DNA of 64,000 bases from the NCBI GenBank assembly GCA_009917445.1, contig QZEE01000018.1, positions 1 to 64,000 on the forward strand, given 5' to 3'. Positions 43,415 through 52,250 of this stretch are shown here, in pieces (the first letter of the stretch is position 1; each line of letters begins with the position of its first letter). The notes under the pieces were generated by a model, which was not told where the DNA came from, did no database searches, and worked only from the letters and a program-made list of their open reading frames with translations. The stretch is from a bacterium D16-76. GTDB taxonomy: Bacteria; Bacillota; Clostridia; Oscillospirales; Acutalibacteraceae. The translations under genes were made by a program, and so were the position numbers.

Positions 43415-44590
43415 ATGAAGCTCTTTACTTCCGAATCCGTAACCGAAGGCCATCCCGACAAGGTCTGCGACCAAATCTCCGACGCCGTTCTGGATGCCAT
43501 CATGGAGAAGGACCCCGAGGCCCACGTAGCCTGCGAGACCACCGCCACCACCGGCGTCATCCACGTCATGGGCGAAATCGCCACCAACTGCTACGTGGAT
43601 ATCCCCAGTGTCGTGCGGGAGGTAGTCAAGGAGATCGGCTACGACGACCCTGCCTGCGGCTTTGACGGCAACACCTGCGGCGTCATGACCTCCATTGACG
43701 CCCAGTCCCCAGACATTGCCATGGGCGTCAACGAATCCCTGGAAGCCAAAAACGGCGAAACCGACGAAAACAGCCTCATCGGCGCCGGCGACCAGGGCAT
43801 GATGTTTGGCTACGCCTGCGACGAAACCCCCGAGTATATGCCCCTGGCCATCTCCATCTCCCACAAGCTGGCCAAGCAGCTTGCCGCCGTGCGCAAAGAC
43901 GGCACCCTGAAGTACCTGCGCCCCGACGGCAAGACCCAGGTCACTGTAGAGTACGACGGCGACACCGTCAAGCGCATCGACGCAATCGTCATCTCCACCC
44001 AGCACGACGAAGCCGTAAAGCTGGAAAAGCTGAAAAAAGACATGATCAAATACGTCATCAAGCCCGTAGTGCCCGCCGGCCTGGTAGACCAGCAGACCCG
44101 CATCTACATCAACCCCACCGGCCGCTTCGTCATCGGCGGCCCTGTAGGGGACAGCGGCCTCACCGGCCGCAAGATCATTGTAGACACCTACGGCGGCTAC
44201 GGCCGCCACGGCGGCGGGGCCTTCTCCGGCAAAGACCCCACCAAGGTAGACCGCTCCGCGGCCTACGCCGCCCGCTGGGTGGCCAAGAACATCGTGGCCG
44301 CGGGCCTTGCCAAAAAGTGCGAGGTAGAGCTTGCCTACGCCATCGGCGTAGCCCGCCCCGTGTCCATCATGGTAGATACCTTCGGCACCGGCACCGTCAG
44401 CGACGAAGCCCTGGGCGAAGCCGTGCGCAAGGTCTTTGACCTTCGCCCTACCGCCATTATCAAAGAGCTGGACCTGCGCCGCCCCATCTACCGCCGCCTG
44501 GCCGCCTACGGCCACATGGGCCGCGAAGACCTGGCCGTAGCCTGGGAGCGCACCGACCGCATCGACGCCCTCCTGGAAGCCGTCAAATAA
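43415..44590 (+). CDS. metK: S-adenosylmethionine synthetase
   Basis: MetK makes SAM from methionine and ATP. The 391-residue product carries [26 protein letters not shown] and the phosphate loop [16 protein letters not shown], all intact. The ATG at 43415 follows AAAGGA by eight bases; the in-frame ATG at 43406 overlaps that site. It is under SAM-I riboswitch control, so SAM represses its own synthase. A small P-loop gene starts at the base after its stop codon. Confidence 0.98.
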   Translation: MKLFTSESVTEGHPDKVCDQISDAVLDAIMEKDPEAHVACETTATTGVIHVMGEIATNCYVDIPSVVREVVKEIGYDDPACGFDGNTCGVMTSIDAQSPDIAMGVNESLEAKNGETDENSLIGAGDQGMMFGYACDETPEYMPLAISISHKLAKQLAAVRKDGTLKYLRPDGKTQVTVEYDGDTVKRIDAIVISTQHDEAVKLEKLKKDMIKYVIKPVVPAGLVDQQTRIYINPTGRFVIGGPVGDSGLTGRKIIVDTYGGYGRHGGGAFSGKDPTKVDRSAAYAARWVAKNIVAAGLAKKCEVELAYAIGVARPVSIMVDTFGTGTVSDEALGEAVRKVFDLRPTAIIKELDLRRPIYRRLAAYGHMGREDLAVAWERTDRIDALLEAVK

Positions 44591-45103
44591 ATGGTGGTGC
44601 TGATAGCCGGGGCCTCCCACAGCGGCAAGACCCTGCTGGCCCAGCGGCTGGTAGAAAAGACCCACTATCCCTGCCTATCCCTGGACCTCTTGAAAATGGG
44701 CCTTATCCGCAGCGGCCAAACCACCCTCACCCCCCAGGACGACGAAGCCCTAACCGCCTGCCTGTGGCCCATTGCCCGGGAAATGGTGAAGACCGCCCTG
44801 GAAAACCGCCAAAACCTGATTGTAGAGGGCTGCTACATCCCCTTCACCTGGCAGGACAGCTTCCCGCCCCCCTACCGGCAGGGGATACGCTGGCGCTGCC
44901 TGGTTCTCAGCGCGGCCTTCATCCGGCAAAACTTCGCCGCCATGCAGGCCCACGCCAGCGACATCGAGCACCGCCAGGAAGACAGCGGCTTCACTATGGG
45001 GCAGGCCCTAAAAGACAACGCCGCCTGGCTCGCCGGCTGCCAGGCCCACAACCTGCCCTACACCCTAATCGACGGCGCCTACCAAGTGCCGCTGGGCCTA
45101 TAA
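44591..45103 (+). CDS. P-loop ATP-binding protein, kinase-like
   Basis: The 170-residue protein has a Walker A GASHSGKTLLAQ at residue 6 and an adenylate-kinase-like layout with DLLKMGLIRSG and IVEGCYIPF. This resembles small-molecule or shikimate-type kinases, but I cannot name the substrate. It starts directly after the metK stop codon and lacks its own ribosome binding site, so it depends on metK translation and on the SAM riboswitch. A terminator follows. Confidence 0.75.
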   Translation: MVVLIAGASHSGKTLLAQRLVEKTHYPCLSLDLLKMGLIRSGQTTLTPQDDEALTACLWPIAREMVKTALENRQNLIVEGCYIPFTWQDSFPPPYRQGIRWRCLVLSAAFIRQNFAAMQAHASDIEHRQEDSGFTMGQALKDNAAWLAGCQAHNLPYTLIDGAYQVPLGL

Positions 45104-45109
45104 CCAAAC

Positions 45110-45139
45110 AAAAGGGACGCCTCCAGGCGTCCCTTTTCC
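45110..45139. terminator. Bidirectional terminator
   Basis: AAAAGGGACGCCT pairs with AGGCGTCCCTTTT over a 4-base loop. It ends the metK operon and the convergent SLH gene. Confidence 0.92.
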
Positions 45140-45143
45140 TGTC

Positions 45144-46787
45144 CTATTGAAAAACCAGCATCTGGTTCAGCGGCCTGGTCTGGGGCCCATACAGCCACCG
45201 CCCGTCCACATACAGGTTGGTCGAGCCGCCCCCGTCGCAGTTCACCGCGTCCTGGCAGCCCATGGCCACCAGTATCTTCCCTAAATCCCGCAGGTTGGTG
45301 TTGGCCGTTAGCAGCATCACCTTGCCGTCCTTCTTAATGCCAATGCAGGACCGCCTGGCGTCATACACCGTAATCCCCGGGTCCCGGAAACCTTCCGCCG
45401 CATAAGTGCCGGCATCGCCATACACCGCGCCATCTTTCACAATGCGTGGCCCCAGGCCGATGCTCAGCCGTATATCCTGGGTAGAAGCCCCTTCATAATA
45501 CCGCCTGACCTCCACCGTGTCCCCCGGCTGCGCCAGCTCAAAGAAGCCCCCGCCGCCCTCGCCGGGCCGCCCCCTGCGCTGTATCACATACCCGTCCGCC
45601 GGTATGGCCGCGTCCGTGTCGTGCAGTACCTCCCGCACCACGCCGTCCCAGCCCACCACCACCGCGTCCGAAGCGGCAAAGGTCAAGCTGCCGCCCCAGT
45701 CCCGGGTAAACATCACCGGGGTCGAATCCCAAGCCATGCCGGGCAGCTGGTTCACCACCATGTGCTCCAGTACCGATTCGCCCCCATCCGCCCCTCGCAG
45801 CACGGCCTGGTGCCGGGTGGCAAACCCCTGTATGGAAGGGTTCCCGTTCCCGTCAAGGACAAAAGCCGACTTGGCCGGGGCAAACTGGTTATCCACAATC
45901 AGCACCCGCCCGTCGCTTACCATAGTGCCCACCGGCACATAGCTGTCCATCAAAAAGAAAGCCGCGTTCACCGCAATCACCGCCCCCGTGCGGCTTACAA
46001 AGGACGCCGGGCTCTCCCGCCCGGTCAAAGTGCCATACCCCAGGGCAATGCTGGCCGAAAAATCATGGGGGTCAAACTCCACAGCCTTTACCGCCACGCC
46101 GTTGACCCGCTTGCAAACCACCTCATACCGCCCGGGCACGTGCCGGTCCAAAAACCGCGCGTACATAGCGGCGGCCTCGGCCCGGCTGGCTGTCTGGTGG
46201 GGCCCAAAGCTCCCATCCGCATAGCCGTTGATAACCCCCGCCTGCTGGCAGGCCGAAACACTCCCCCTGGCGTACCCGCTGATAGAAGCCCCGTCCGAAA
46301 ACTCTGCCGGCGGGTTCACCCCAGGCAGCTGCCGCCCGGTGCTGTGTATCAGGTTCATCAGCATCACCGCCATGTCCTGGCGGCTCACCGGCGCGTCCGG
46401 GGCAAAGGTGCCGTCCCCCCGGCCATTGACCACGCCGCTTTCCGCGGCCCAATTCACCGCCGGGCTGGCCCAGTGGGCGGCTGGCACATCGGAAAACCCG
46501 CCCTGGAAAGCATAAGCCTGCATCTCCTGGGGCGAAAGCAAGGTCTTGCAGATCATCGTAACAAAAGCCCCCCGGCTCAAAGGGGCGTTGGGCGAAAACT
46601 GGTTCTGCCCCGTGCCCTGAATAACCCCCTTGTCCACCAAAGCAAGCACGTCGGACGCATACCAGGCCGTAGGGGGCACGTCATAGAAAAACCCTACTGC
46701 CACAGCGGGCCCAGCCGGTACCGCCCACAAAACGAGAAGGGCGCACAGCAGGGCGCAAAGCCCATTCTTCCACACATATCGGCGCAT
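45144..46787 (-). CDS. SLH-anchored phosphodiester glycosidase (NAGPA/DUF2233)
   Basis: This is an exported protein of 547 residues: signal peptide (NGLCALLCALLVLWAVPAG), three S-layer homology repeats (FYDVPPTAWYASDVLALVDK; FSDVPAAHWASPAVNWAAE; GYARGSVSACQQAGVINGY), then a phosphodiester glycosidase domain (from about residue 225) with ALGYGTLTGRESP, GAVIAVNAAFFLMDS, and the signature DAVNCDGGGSTNLYVDG. This family removes sugars from phosphodiester-linked glycans or teichoic-type polymers. GGAGGT precedes the ATG at 46787. It is probably attached to the cell wall. Confidence 0.9.
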   Translation of the reverse strand: MRRYVWKNGLCALLCALLVLWAVPAGPAVAVGFFYDVPPTAWYASDVLALVDKGVIQGTGQNQFSPNAPLSRGAFVTMICKTLLSPQEMQAYAFQGGFSDVPAAHWASPAVNWAAESGVVNGRGDGTFAPDAPVSRQDMAVMLMNLIHSTGRQLPGVNPPAEFSDGASISGYARGSVSACQQAGVINGYADGSFGPHQTASRAEAAAMYARFLDRHVPGRYEVVCKRVNGVAVKAVEFDPHDFSASIALGYGTLTGRESPASFVSRTGAVIAVNAAFFLMDSYVPVGTMVSDGRVLIVDNQFAPAKSAFVLDGNGNPSIQGFATRHQAVLRGADGGESVLEHMVVNQLPGMAWDSTPVMFTRDWGGSLTFAASDAVVVGWDGVVREVLHDTDAAIPADGYVIQRRGRPGEGGGGFFELAQPGDTVEVRRYYEGASTQDIRLSIGLGPRIVKDGAVYGDAGTYAAEGFRDPGITVYDARRSCIGIKKDGKVMLLTANTNLRDLGKILVAMGCQDAVNCDGGGSTNLYVDGRWLYGPQTRPLNQMLVFQ

Positions 46788-47042
46788 AAAAAACCTCCAA
46801 TCCCCCCATCCGGGGCACAAGCCAAAACCAAGCGCCCGCAAAAGCGCTTGCGCGTATCGGTACACATGGTACCCAAAAACCAACCCAGAGTTCCCGGTAC
46901 CCCTGCGCAGCAGGGGGCGGGCGTTTCACGGGAGAGGGCCACTCCCCATTGTCCGCTAGAACACATTGTACCATCTTTCTGGTAAAAAGTCTATGGAAAG
47001 GGGGAAACTGGGTAAAATTACCGGAAAACCCGCGAAATTTCG

Positions 47043-47071
47043 TTGCAATTTTCCGCCGTTTCCTGTAATAT
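47043..47071 (+). promoter_or_regulatory. Promoter of the zinc-ribbon membrane protein gene
   Basis: TTGCAA (47043-47048) and TAATAT (47066-47071) with a 17-bp spacer. Confidence 0.65.
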
Positions 47072-47131
47072 GTATCTATAAGGATTTTCATCCCGTAATC
47101 CTATACTTTATGTAAACAGGAGGGTATTATC

Positions 47132-48058
47132 ATGATTTGTCCCAAATGCGGCAGGAACATCCCCGACGGGAGCACCTGCCCCTGCAGCTTCGGCCAGCCG
47201 GTGCTGTCCAGCAACCCGGCGGTAAACACCTTAAAGACCCTGGGTTCCAGCCCCTTATTCCTGGTGCTGTGCATCCTGTTCACCCTGGTGCCCGTCATGT
47301 CCATCCTGGGCGCCGCCATGATGGGCAGCAACCTCTACGACATGCTCTACCTTTTCATGCAGCTGGATTTAGACCCCGGCATCTACTACCCCATGCTCAG
47401 CGCCATTGACAGCATCTCCCTGCCCAGCGCCATCCTGGGCAGTATCCCGTCCATCCTGGTAGCGGTAGCCGTGTGGATGACCTACGCTTCCTGCCGCAAC
47501 GCCCAAAGCGGCAATGTCTCCACAGCCGGCCTTACCATCTGCAAGGTGCTCACCATCATCCAGATGGTGTTTGTGTGCCTGGGCGCGGCGGCGCTGGCCC
47601 TGGGCCTGGTGGTGCTCATGATAGCCGGGGTAAGCGAGCTGTCTTCCTACGACGCCTATTACGGCGACGGCATGGCCCAGGCAGGCATGGCGGTGGTGAC
47701 CGTGCTGTTCCTCATTGCGGCGGCGGTCTTTGCCTTGCTCATCATCTATGAAATCTGCGTAGTCAAGGCCATCAACCGCATTAAGGCCACAGCCACCACC
47801 GGCACCCCAGACAACCGCATTCCCAACTATTTGATCGTGATGAATTACATCATGGCCGTAGGCTCGGTGCTTGCGGGCCTGGCCAATCTTTTCACCAGCC
47901 CGGCCATGGGCTTGGGCAGCCTCATAACGGGGGCCACTATGGTCATCATCTCCATCATCCTCAGCAAGTACCGCTCCGGCATGACCCTGCTGATGTACCC
48001 CCCCGTACAGCCCACCTACCCCAACCAGCCCACGCCCCCCCAGGGCCCCTGGGCGTGA
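47132..48058 (+). CDS. Membrane protein with N-terminal zinc ribbon, 308 aa
   Basis: Residues 1-20 hold a zinc-ribbon-like CPKCGRNIPDGSTCPC; the rest has about six hydrophobic helices and a proline-rich C-terminal tail (YPPVQPTYPNQPTPPQ). Such zinc-ribbon membrane proteins are widespread and poorly characterised; no enzymatic motif is visible. AGGAGGG precedes the ATG. It lies between the divergently read SLH gene and the serine genes, and a repeat follows. Confidence 0.82.
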   Translation: MICPKCGRNIPDGSTCPCSFGQPVLSSNPAVNTLKTLGSSPLFLVLCILFTLVPVMSILGAAMMGSNLYDMLYLFMQLDLDPGIYYPMLSAIDSISLPSAILGSIPSILVAVAVWMTYASCRNAQSGNVSTAGLTICKVLTIIQMVFVCLGAAALALGLVVLMIAGVSELSSYDAYYGDGMAQAGMAVVTVLFLIAAAVFALLIIYEICVVKAINRIKATATTGTPDNRIPNYLIVMNYIMAVGSVLAGLANLFTSPAMGLGSLITGATMVIISIILSKYRSGMTLLMYPPVQPTYPNQPTPPQGPWA

Positions 48059-48059
48059 G

Positions 48060-48270
48060 CCTCCGGCAAGACCTTGGGGCTCTGCCCCAAACCCCGCCAC
48101 CCTTTTTGAAAAAAAGGCTGGACCCAAAAACCAGTTACCTACGCGGAGAAAAAACCTACGCCCGATAGACTGGCAAACAAAAGGGAGTCCAGAGGGGGCG
48201 CTGCGTCCGGTGGCACGCGCCCAGCGACCGACCGAGCCGGCAGGCGAGACAGCCCCCAAGGCCTTCCCAA
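48060..48270. repeat. IHR-9, two half-elements in opposite orientation
   Basis: 48060-48132 is a minus-orientation half (GTTTTTGGGTCC, T/A-rich hairpin, GCGGGGTTTGGGGC, AAGGTCTT-like end). 48193-48270 is a plus-orientation half with GGAGTCCAGAG, GGCGCTG / CAGCGACC around an imperfect inner hairpin, CCGAGCCGGCAGGCGAGAC and GCCCCCAAGGCC. It fills the gap between convergent genes. Confidence 0.8.
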
Positions 48271-48343
48271 TCCCCAAGAATAAAAAGAAAACCGGCCGGG
48301 CACGCACCCCGCCGGTTTTTTATTATGTCCCCAAAGCCAAATT

Positions 48344-49501
48344 TTACGCAATCACCCGCACTTTAACCACATGCTCCAAGCTGGAAAACAGCCCCTCCGG
48401 CAGTTCCCCAGAAACATCCAAAATGGTGTAGGCATACTCGCCCTTAGACTTGCTCTGCATGTTCTCAATGTTTATCCCCGCCTCGCCGCAGGCCGCCGCG
48501 AAAACGGCAATGGTGTTGGGCAGGTTCTTGTGGATCAGGCACACCCGCTTGGTGCCCGGCTCCCGGGCCATGGAAAGGGCGGGCAGGTTCACCGCGTTTA
48601 CAATGTTGCCCCGCTCCAAATATTCCTTCATCTGGTCCACCGCCATCTCCGCGCAGTTGTCCTCGCTTTCCGGCGTAGACGCCCCCAGGTGGGGCAGGGC
48701 GCACACGTTCTCCATGCCGATCAAGCAATCCGCCGGGAAGTCCGTAGCATAAGCCGCCACCTTGCCAGAGGAAAGGGCCCCTGCCAAAGCGCCGCTGTCA
48801 CACAGCTCGCCCCGGGCAAAGTTCAGCAGGCGCACGCCGTCCTTCATCTTGCCGATGGTCTCGCCGTTTACCATGCCCTTGGTGTCCTTAGTGGCCGGCA
48901 GGTGCAGGCTGATGTAGTCGCAGGCCCCGTAAATCTCATCTAGGCTCATAGACCGCTTTACCGAGCTGGAAAGCCGCCAGGCCGCCTCTACAGACAGGAA
49001 GGGGTCATACCCATACACCGTCATGCCCAAAGCTTCCGCGGCGTTGGCCACTAAAATCCCAATGGCCCCCAGGCCCACTACGCCCAGGGCCTTCCCCTTA
49101 ATCTCCGGCCCCGCAAACTGGGACTTGCCCTTTTCCACCAGCTTGCCAACCGCGTCCCCCTGGCCTTTCAAGCCCTTTACCCAGTCTATAGCGGCGGGTA
49201 TCTTCCGTGACGTCAGCAGCAGGGCGCACAACACCAGTTCTTTCACGGCGTTGGCGTTGGCCCCCGGGGTGTTGAATACCACAATGCCCTTTTCCGTGCA
49301 TTTCTCCACCGGGATGTTGTTGACCCCCGCCCCAGCCCTGGCAATGGCCAGCAGCGTTTCGGGCAGCTCCATGTCGTGCATGGCCGCCGACCGCACCAAA
49401 ATCCCCTCGGGCTCCTGCATCTCCGGGGAGAAGGTATACGCCTCCCCAAACCGTTTGGTGCCCACTGGGCTTATCTTGTTCAGGCAAAGTATCTTATGCA
49501 A
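48344..49501 (-). CDS. serA: D-3-phosphoglycerate dehydrogenase
   Basis: SerA starts serine synthesis by oxidising 3-phosphoglycerate. The 385-residue product has AAMHDMELPETLLAIARAGA, the Rossmann loop GVVGLGAIGILVANAAEA, the catalytic ISLHLPATKDT region, LLNFARGELCD, HLGASTPESEDNC, and a C-terminal ACT domain (TKRVCLIHKNLPNTIAVFA). It lacks the long extension of E. coli SerA. The TTG at 49501 is nine bases after AGGAAAGG; an ATG at 49510 overlaps that site. It is the last gene of serC-orf-serA. Confidence 0.95.
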   Translation of the reverse strand: MHKILCLNKISPVGTKRFGEAYTFSPEMQEPEGILVRSAAMHDMELPETLLAIARAGAGVNNIPVEKCTEKGIVVFNTPGANANAVKELVLCALLLTSRKIPAAIDWVKGLKGQGDAVGKLVEKGKSQFAGPEIKGKALGVVGLGAIGILVANAAEALGMTVYGYDPFLSVEAAWRLSSSVKRSMSLDEIYGACDYISLHLPATKDTKGMVNGETIGKMKDGVRLLNFARGELCDSGALAGALSSGKVAAYATDFPADCLIGMENVCALPHLGASTPESEDNCAEMAVDQMKEYLERGNIVNAVNLPALSMAREPGTKRVCLIHKNLPNTIAVFAAACGEAGINIENMQSKSKGEYAYTILDVSGELPEGLFSSLEHVVKVRVIA

Positions 49502-49526
49502 TGGACTCATCCTTTCCTACAGAATT

Positions 49527-49787
49527 CTAAGGTTCGATCTCGCTCCTGTCCCGGTCCATATCCCCAGGCCCCAGCACTTCCAGGGCCGGGCGCGGGTAGC
49601 TGCACAGCACGCTGTCCAAAAACTGCACCCCGCAAAAGTAATCGCAGATGGACACATCCTTTACCGCGCACTTGTGCCCGCCGGCACCCTCGGCCTCCTC
49701 CCAGGGGCACCGGGAGCTGCCAAAAGCCGCGCTGCTGAAATCAATATCCAGATTCGCCCCCCGCAGCTTTGCCACCTTCCCGTCCAT
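49527..49787 (-). CDS. Small cysteine-containing protein between serC and serA, 86 aa
   Basis: The 86-residue product has five cysteines (CPWEEAEGAGGHKCAVKDVS, CDYFCGVQFLDSVLC) and an acidic C-terminal end. Its ATG overlaps the serC stop codon (TGATG) and serA begins 26 bases after its stop, so it is a true operon member. A metal- or cluster-binding role is only a guess from the cysteines. I do not recognise a named family. Confidence 0.7.
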   Translation of the reverse strand: MDGKVAKLRGANLDIDFSSAAFGSSRCPWEEAEGAGGHKCAVKDVSICDYFCGVQFLDSVLCSYPRPALEVLGPGDMDRDRSEIEP

Positions 49788-50872
49788 CAGCCGTTTCCCC
49801 CTTCAAAGGCTTTCATAAAGGCCACCAGCTTCTCAATGCCCTCAACCGGCATGGCGTTGTAAATAGAAGCCCGCATGCCGCCCACGCTGCGGTGGCCCTT
49901 CAGGTTCACGAACCCGGCCGACGCGGCCTCCTTCACAAACTTGGCGTCCAAATCCGCGTCCCCGGTCACAAAGGTCACGTTCATCATAGACCGGCTGTCC
50001 TTGCGGGCGCAGGGCTTAAACAGCTTCGACTGGTCCAGAAAATCATACAGCAGCTGGGCCTTAGCGGCGTTGCGCTGGCCCATCTTTTCCAGCCCGCCTA
50101 TGTCGTTTTTGATCCATTCCAGCACCAGCTTGCACATATAAATAGACCAGCAGGGCGGCGTGTTGTACATAGAGTCGTTCTTAGCCATAACGTCATACTG
50201 GAACATGGTGGGGGTGCCCTCCAAGGCCTCGCCAATCAGGTCCTCCCGCACAATCACGATGGTCAGCCCAGCCGGGGCCACGTTCTTCTGGGCCCCCGCG
50301 TACAGCAGGCCAAACCGGCTCACGTCCAGGGGCTCGCTTAAAATGCAGGAGGAAATATCCGCCACCAGGGGCACGCCGCCGGTGTCGGGCAGCTGGTGCC
50401 ACAGGGTGCCGTAAATGGTGTTGTTCAGGCAGATATGGAAGTAGTCCGCGTCGGGCCGGCACAGGCTTTTGTCGATTTCCGGTATATGGGAGAAATTATC
50501 CCCCTTGCTGCTGGCCACGGCCTTTGCGTCGCCATAGCGGCAGGCCTCTTGAAAAGCCTTGGTAGAGAACTGGCCGGATAACACATAGTCGGCCTTGCGG
50601 TTTTTCACCATTAAATTCATGGGCACCGCGGCAAACTGGGAGGACGCGCCCCCCTGCAAAAACAGCACCTTGTAGTTGTCCGGTACCCCCATGACCTCCC
50701 GCAGCAGGGCCTGGGCTCCCTGTATGATGCCGTCGTATACCTTAGACCGGTGGGACATCTCCATCACCGACTGCCCGCTGCCCTCATAATCCATCATTTC
50801 GGCAGCTGCTTTTTGCAGGACCGGCTCGGGCAGCATGGAAGGCCCGGCCGAGAAATTGTACACACGGGACAT
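49787..50872 (-). CDS. serC: Phosphoserine aminotransferase
   Basis: SerC transfers an amino group from glutamate to 3-phosphohydroxypyruvate. The 361-residue PLP enzyme starts MSRVYNFSAGPSMLPEPVL, has the GGASSQFAAVPMNL phosphate pocket, and the lysine in YAGAQKNVAPAGLTIVIV. The ATG at 50872 lies eight bases after AGGAGG; the ATG at 50878 is too close to it. Upstream is a 255-nt leader. The expected third enzyme, SerB, is not present. Confidence 0.97.
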   Translation of the reverse strand: MSRVYNFSAGPSMLPEPVLQKAAAEMMDYEGSGQSVMEMSHRSKVYDGIIQGAQALLREVMGVPDNYKVLFLQGGASSQFAAVPMNLMVKNRKADYVLSGQFSTKAFQEACRYGDAKAVASSKGDNFSHIPEIDKSLCRPDADYFHICLNNTIYGTLWHQLPDTGGVPLVADISSCILSEPLDVSRFGLLYAGAQKNVAPAGLTIVIVREDLIGEALEGTPTMFQYDVMAKNDSMYNTPPCWSIYMCKLVLEWIKNDIGGLEKMGQRNAAKAQLLYDFLDQSKLFKPCARKDSRSMMNVTFVTGDADLDAKFVKEAASAGFVNLKGHRSVGGMRASIYNAMPVEGIEKLVAFMKAFEGGNG

Positions 50873-51127
50873 GTTCATGACCTCCTTATAAAATAAAATC
50901 CACAGGGCCCGGGCAAAGCCCAAAGCCGCGTAAGCAAAGCAAAAATGACAAATAGGTGACAAGGGTTACAAACGGTTTACAAAACAACACATTCTTGTCG
51001 ATTCTGCCGCAAAACAGCGCCTTTTTACCTTTTTGTAACCAATAGGCGATTGTGCAAACCGTCCAAAACAGCCAAGAAAATCAAGCTGAAATAGGGCGAA
51101 AAAGCAAATCCGCCAATCCCTTTTGAT
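50873..51127 (-). promoter_or_regulatory. Long serC leader with a potential H-type pseudoknot
   Basis: The predicted leader of about 255 nt contains two crossing complementary pairs. ACGGTTT (51056-51062 read on the minus strand) is complementary to AAACCGT (50972-50978), and GGTTACAAA (51032-51040) to TTTGTAACC (50964-50972). In order along the RNA this is a-b-a'-b', an H-type pseudoknot with adjacent 3' arms. A further stem GGCG / CGCC lies near the 5' end. No T-box signature is visible. Confidence 0.5.
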
Positions 51128-51133
51128 TGCCCC

Positions 51134-51162
51134 ATTATAGCGCGTTTGCCTGCAAAATGCAA
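51134..51162 (-). promoter_or_regulatory. Promoter of the serC operon
   Basis: TTGCAT (51157-51162) and TATAAT (51134-51139), 17-bp spacer, on the minus strand. Confidence 0.85.
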
Positions 51163-51253
51163 GATACAAGTTGCAAAAATGCAAAATTGTCCTTTCCCCC
51201 GGCCCTCCCGCCCCTGCCCCCCAGAAAAAGGAATGGCAAATTATATAAAATGT

Positions 51254-51341
51254 TTGCACTTACCGCCTGTTATATGATATAATATAAGCAACCGGACGCG
51301 CCGCGAAAAGCGCGCCCCCCGTCTGCCCGCCCAGCGGGCAG
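51254..51341 (+). promoter_or_regulatory. Promoter and leader hairpin of the DRTGG-HATPase pair
   Basis: TTGCAC (51254-51259) and TATAAT (51278-51283) are spaced by 18 bp. The leader holds a perfect hairpin CTGCCCGC-CCA-GCGGGCAG (51323-51341) about 55 bases before the start codon, without a T run. Confidence 0.65.
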
Positions 51342-51395
51342 GCCCGACCCTTAAAAATAGCCAGAAAATTTTTAATTCGGGAGGAAACCCAGTCT

Positions 51396-51746
51396 ATGAA
51401 GGTAAAGGACATTATCGACATCCTGAAGTGCCAGGTGCTCAACGAAGGCAGCCTGGAAGAAGAGGTGAAAACCGCCTGCGGCAGCGACATGATGAGCGAC
51501 GTGCTGGCCTTTGTAAAAGACCAGTCCGTGCTGCTTACAGGCCTGATGAACCCCCAGGTGGTGCGCACCGCCGAGATGATGGATATGCACTGCATCGTCT
51601 TTGTGCGGGGCAAAGAGGTGAACCCCAGCGTGGTCGACCTGGCCCGCCAGAAGGATATCACCGTACTGGCCACGCCATATCGTATGTTTACGGCCTGCGG
51701 GCTGTTATATTCCAATGGGTTGCGGGGAGGTTGCGATATTCAATGA
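51396..51746 (+). CDS. DRTGG-domain protein (first of two)
   Basis: The 116-residue protein consists of a single DRTGG-type domain (MKVKDIIDILKCQVLN; VLAFVKDQSVLLTGLMNPQV; ALRTAEMMDMHCIVFVRG). DRTGG domains occur beside CBS domains and phosphotransacetylases and are thought to regulate or bind ligands. The gene is coupled to the HATPase gene by an ATGA overlap. A related protein sits at 54272 in the same locus. Confidence 0.8.
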   Translation: MKVKDIIDILKCQVLNEGSLEEEVKTACGSDMMSDVLAFVKDQSVLLTGLMNPQVVRTAEMMDMHCIVFVRGKEVNPSVVDLARQKDITVLATPYRMFTACGLLYSNGLRGGCDIQ

Positions 51747-52171
51747 GTATGCTGCATTTACACTACGTAGTGCCCGGCGACGACTTTACCCGGGCCGGCG
51801 AAGCCTCTGGCGACGTGAAACATAAGCTCAAACGCCTGGGCTACGAGCCCGACGCCATCCGCCGGGTAGCCATCGCCATGTACGAGGGCGAAATCAACAT
51901 GGTCATCCACGCCGGCGGCGGCGAGGCCACCGTAGACATCGACCCCGACAAGGTGGACATCCTTTTGCAAGACCACGGACCCGGTATTGCAGATGTATCC
52001 AAGGCCATGCAGGCCGGCTGGTCTACCGCCCCGGACAACGTGCGCTCTTTGGGGTTTGGCGCAGGCATGGGCCTGCCCAACATGAAAAAATATACCGATG
52101 TGATGGAGATTGAGTCGGAAGTGGGCGTGGGCACTACGGTACATATGGTGGTGAACCCCGGGCAGAAGTAG
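51743..52171 (+). CDS. Anti-sigma/RsbW-type HATPase protein
   Basis: The 142-residue product is a GHKL ATPase with N-box AIAMYEGEINMVIHA, G1 box LLQDHGPGIADV, and G2 box GFGAGMGLPNMKKY. It lacks the phospho-accepting histidine domain, so it fits the RsbW/SpoIIAB type that binds a sigma factor or an antagonist and phosphorylates a partner. The start overlaps the DRTGG stop codon. The partner proteins are not recognised nearby. Confidence 0.85.
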   Translation: MSMLHLHYVVPGDDFTRAGEASGDVKHKLKRLGYEPDAIRRVAIAMYEGEINMVIHAGGGEATVDIDPDKVDILLQDHGPGIADVSKAMQAGWSTAPDNVRSLGFGAGMGLPNMKKYTDVMEIESEVGVGTTVHMVVNPGQK

Positions 52172-52191
52172 GCGGCCTGGGGCGCTGCCGG

Positions 52192-52250
52192 TAAGACCTT
52201 GGGGCGCTGCCCCAAGCCCCGCGAGGGGGAATGATTCCCCCTCGACCCCC
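52192..52250 (-). repeat. IHR-10, intergenic hairpin repeat (minus orientation)
   Basis: Contains GAGGGGGAAT / ATTCCCCCTC (52223-52243, 1-base loop) between GGTC and GCGGGG scaffolds, followed by GGGGCAGCGCCCC and AAGGTCTT. The arms are unlike those of other copies, yet the scaffold is the same. Confidence 0.75.

Noticed and set aside
50873-51395. T-box riboswitch upstream of serC
   Set aside because: The T-box signature (AGGGTGG-ACCGCG) is absent on the minus strand in this leader.
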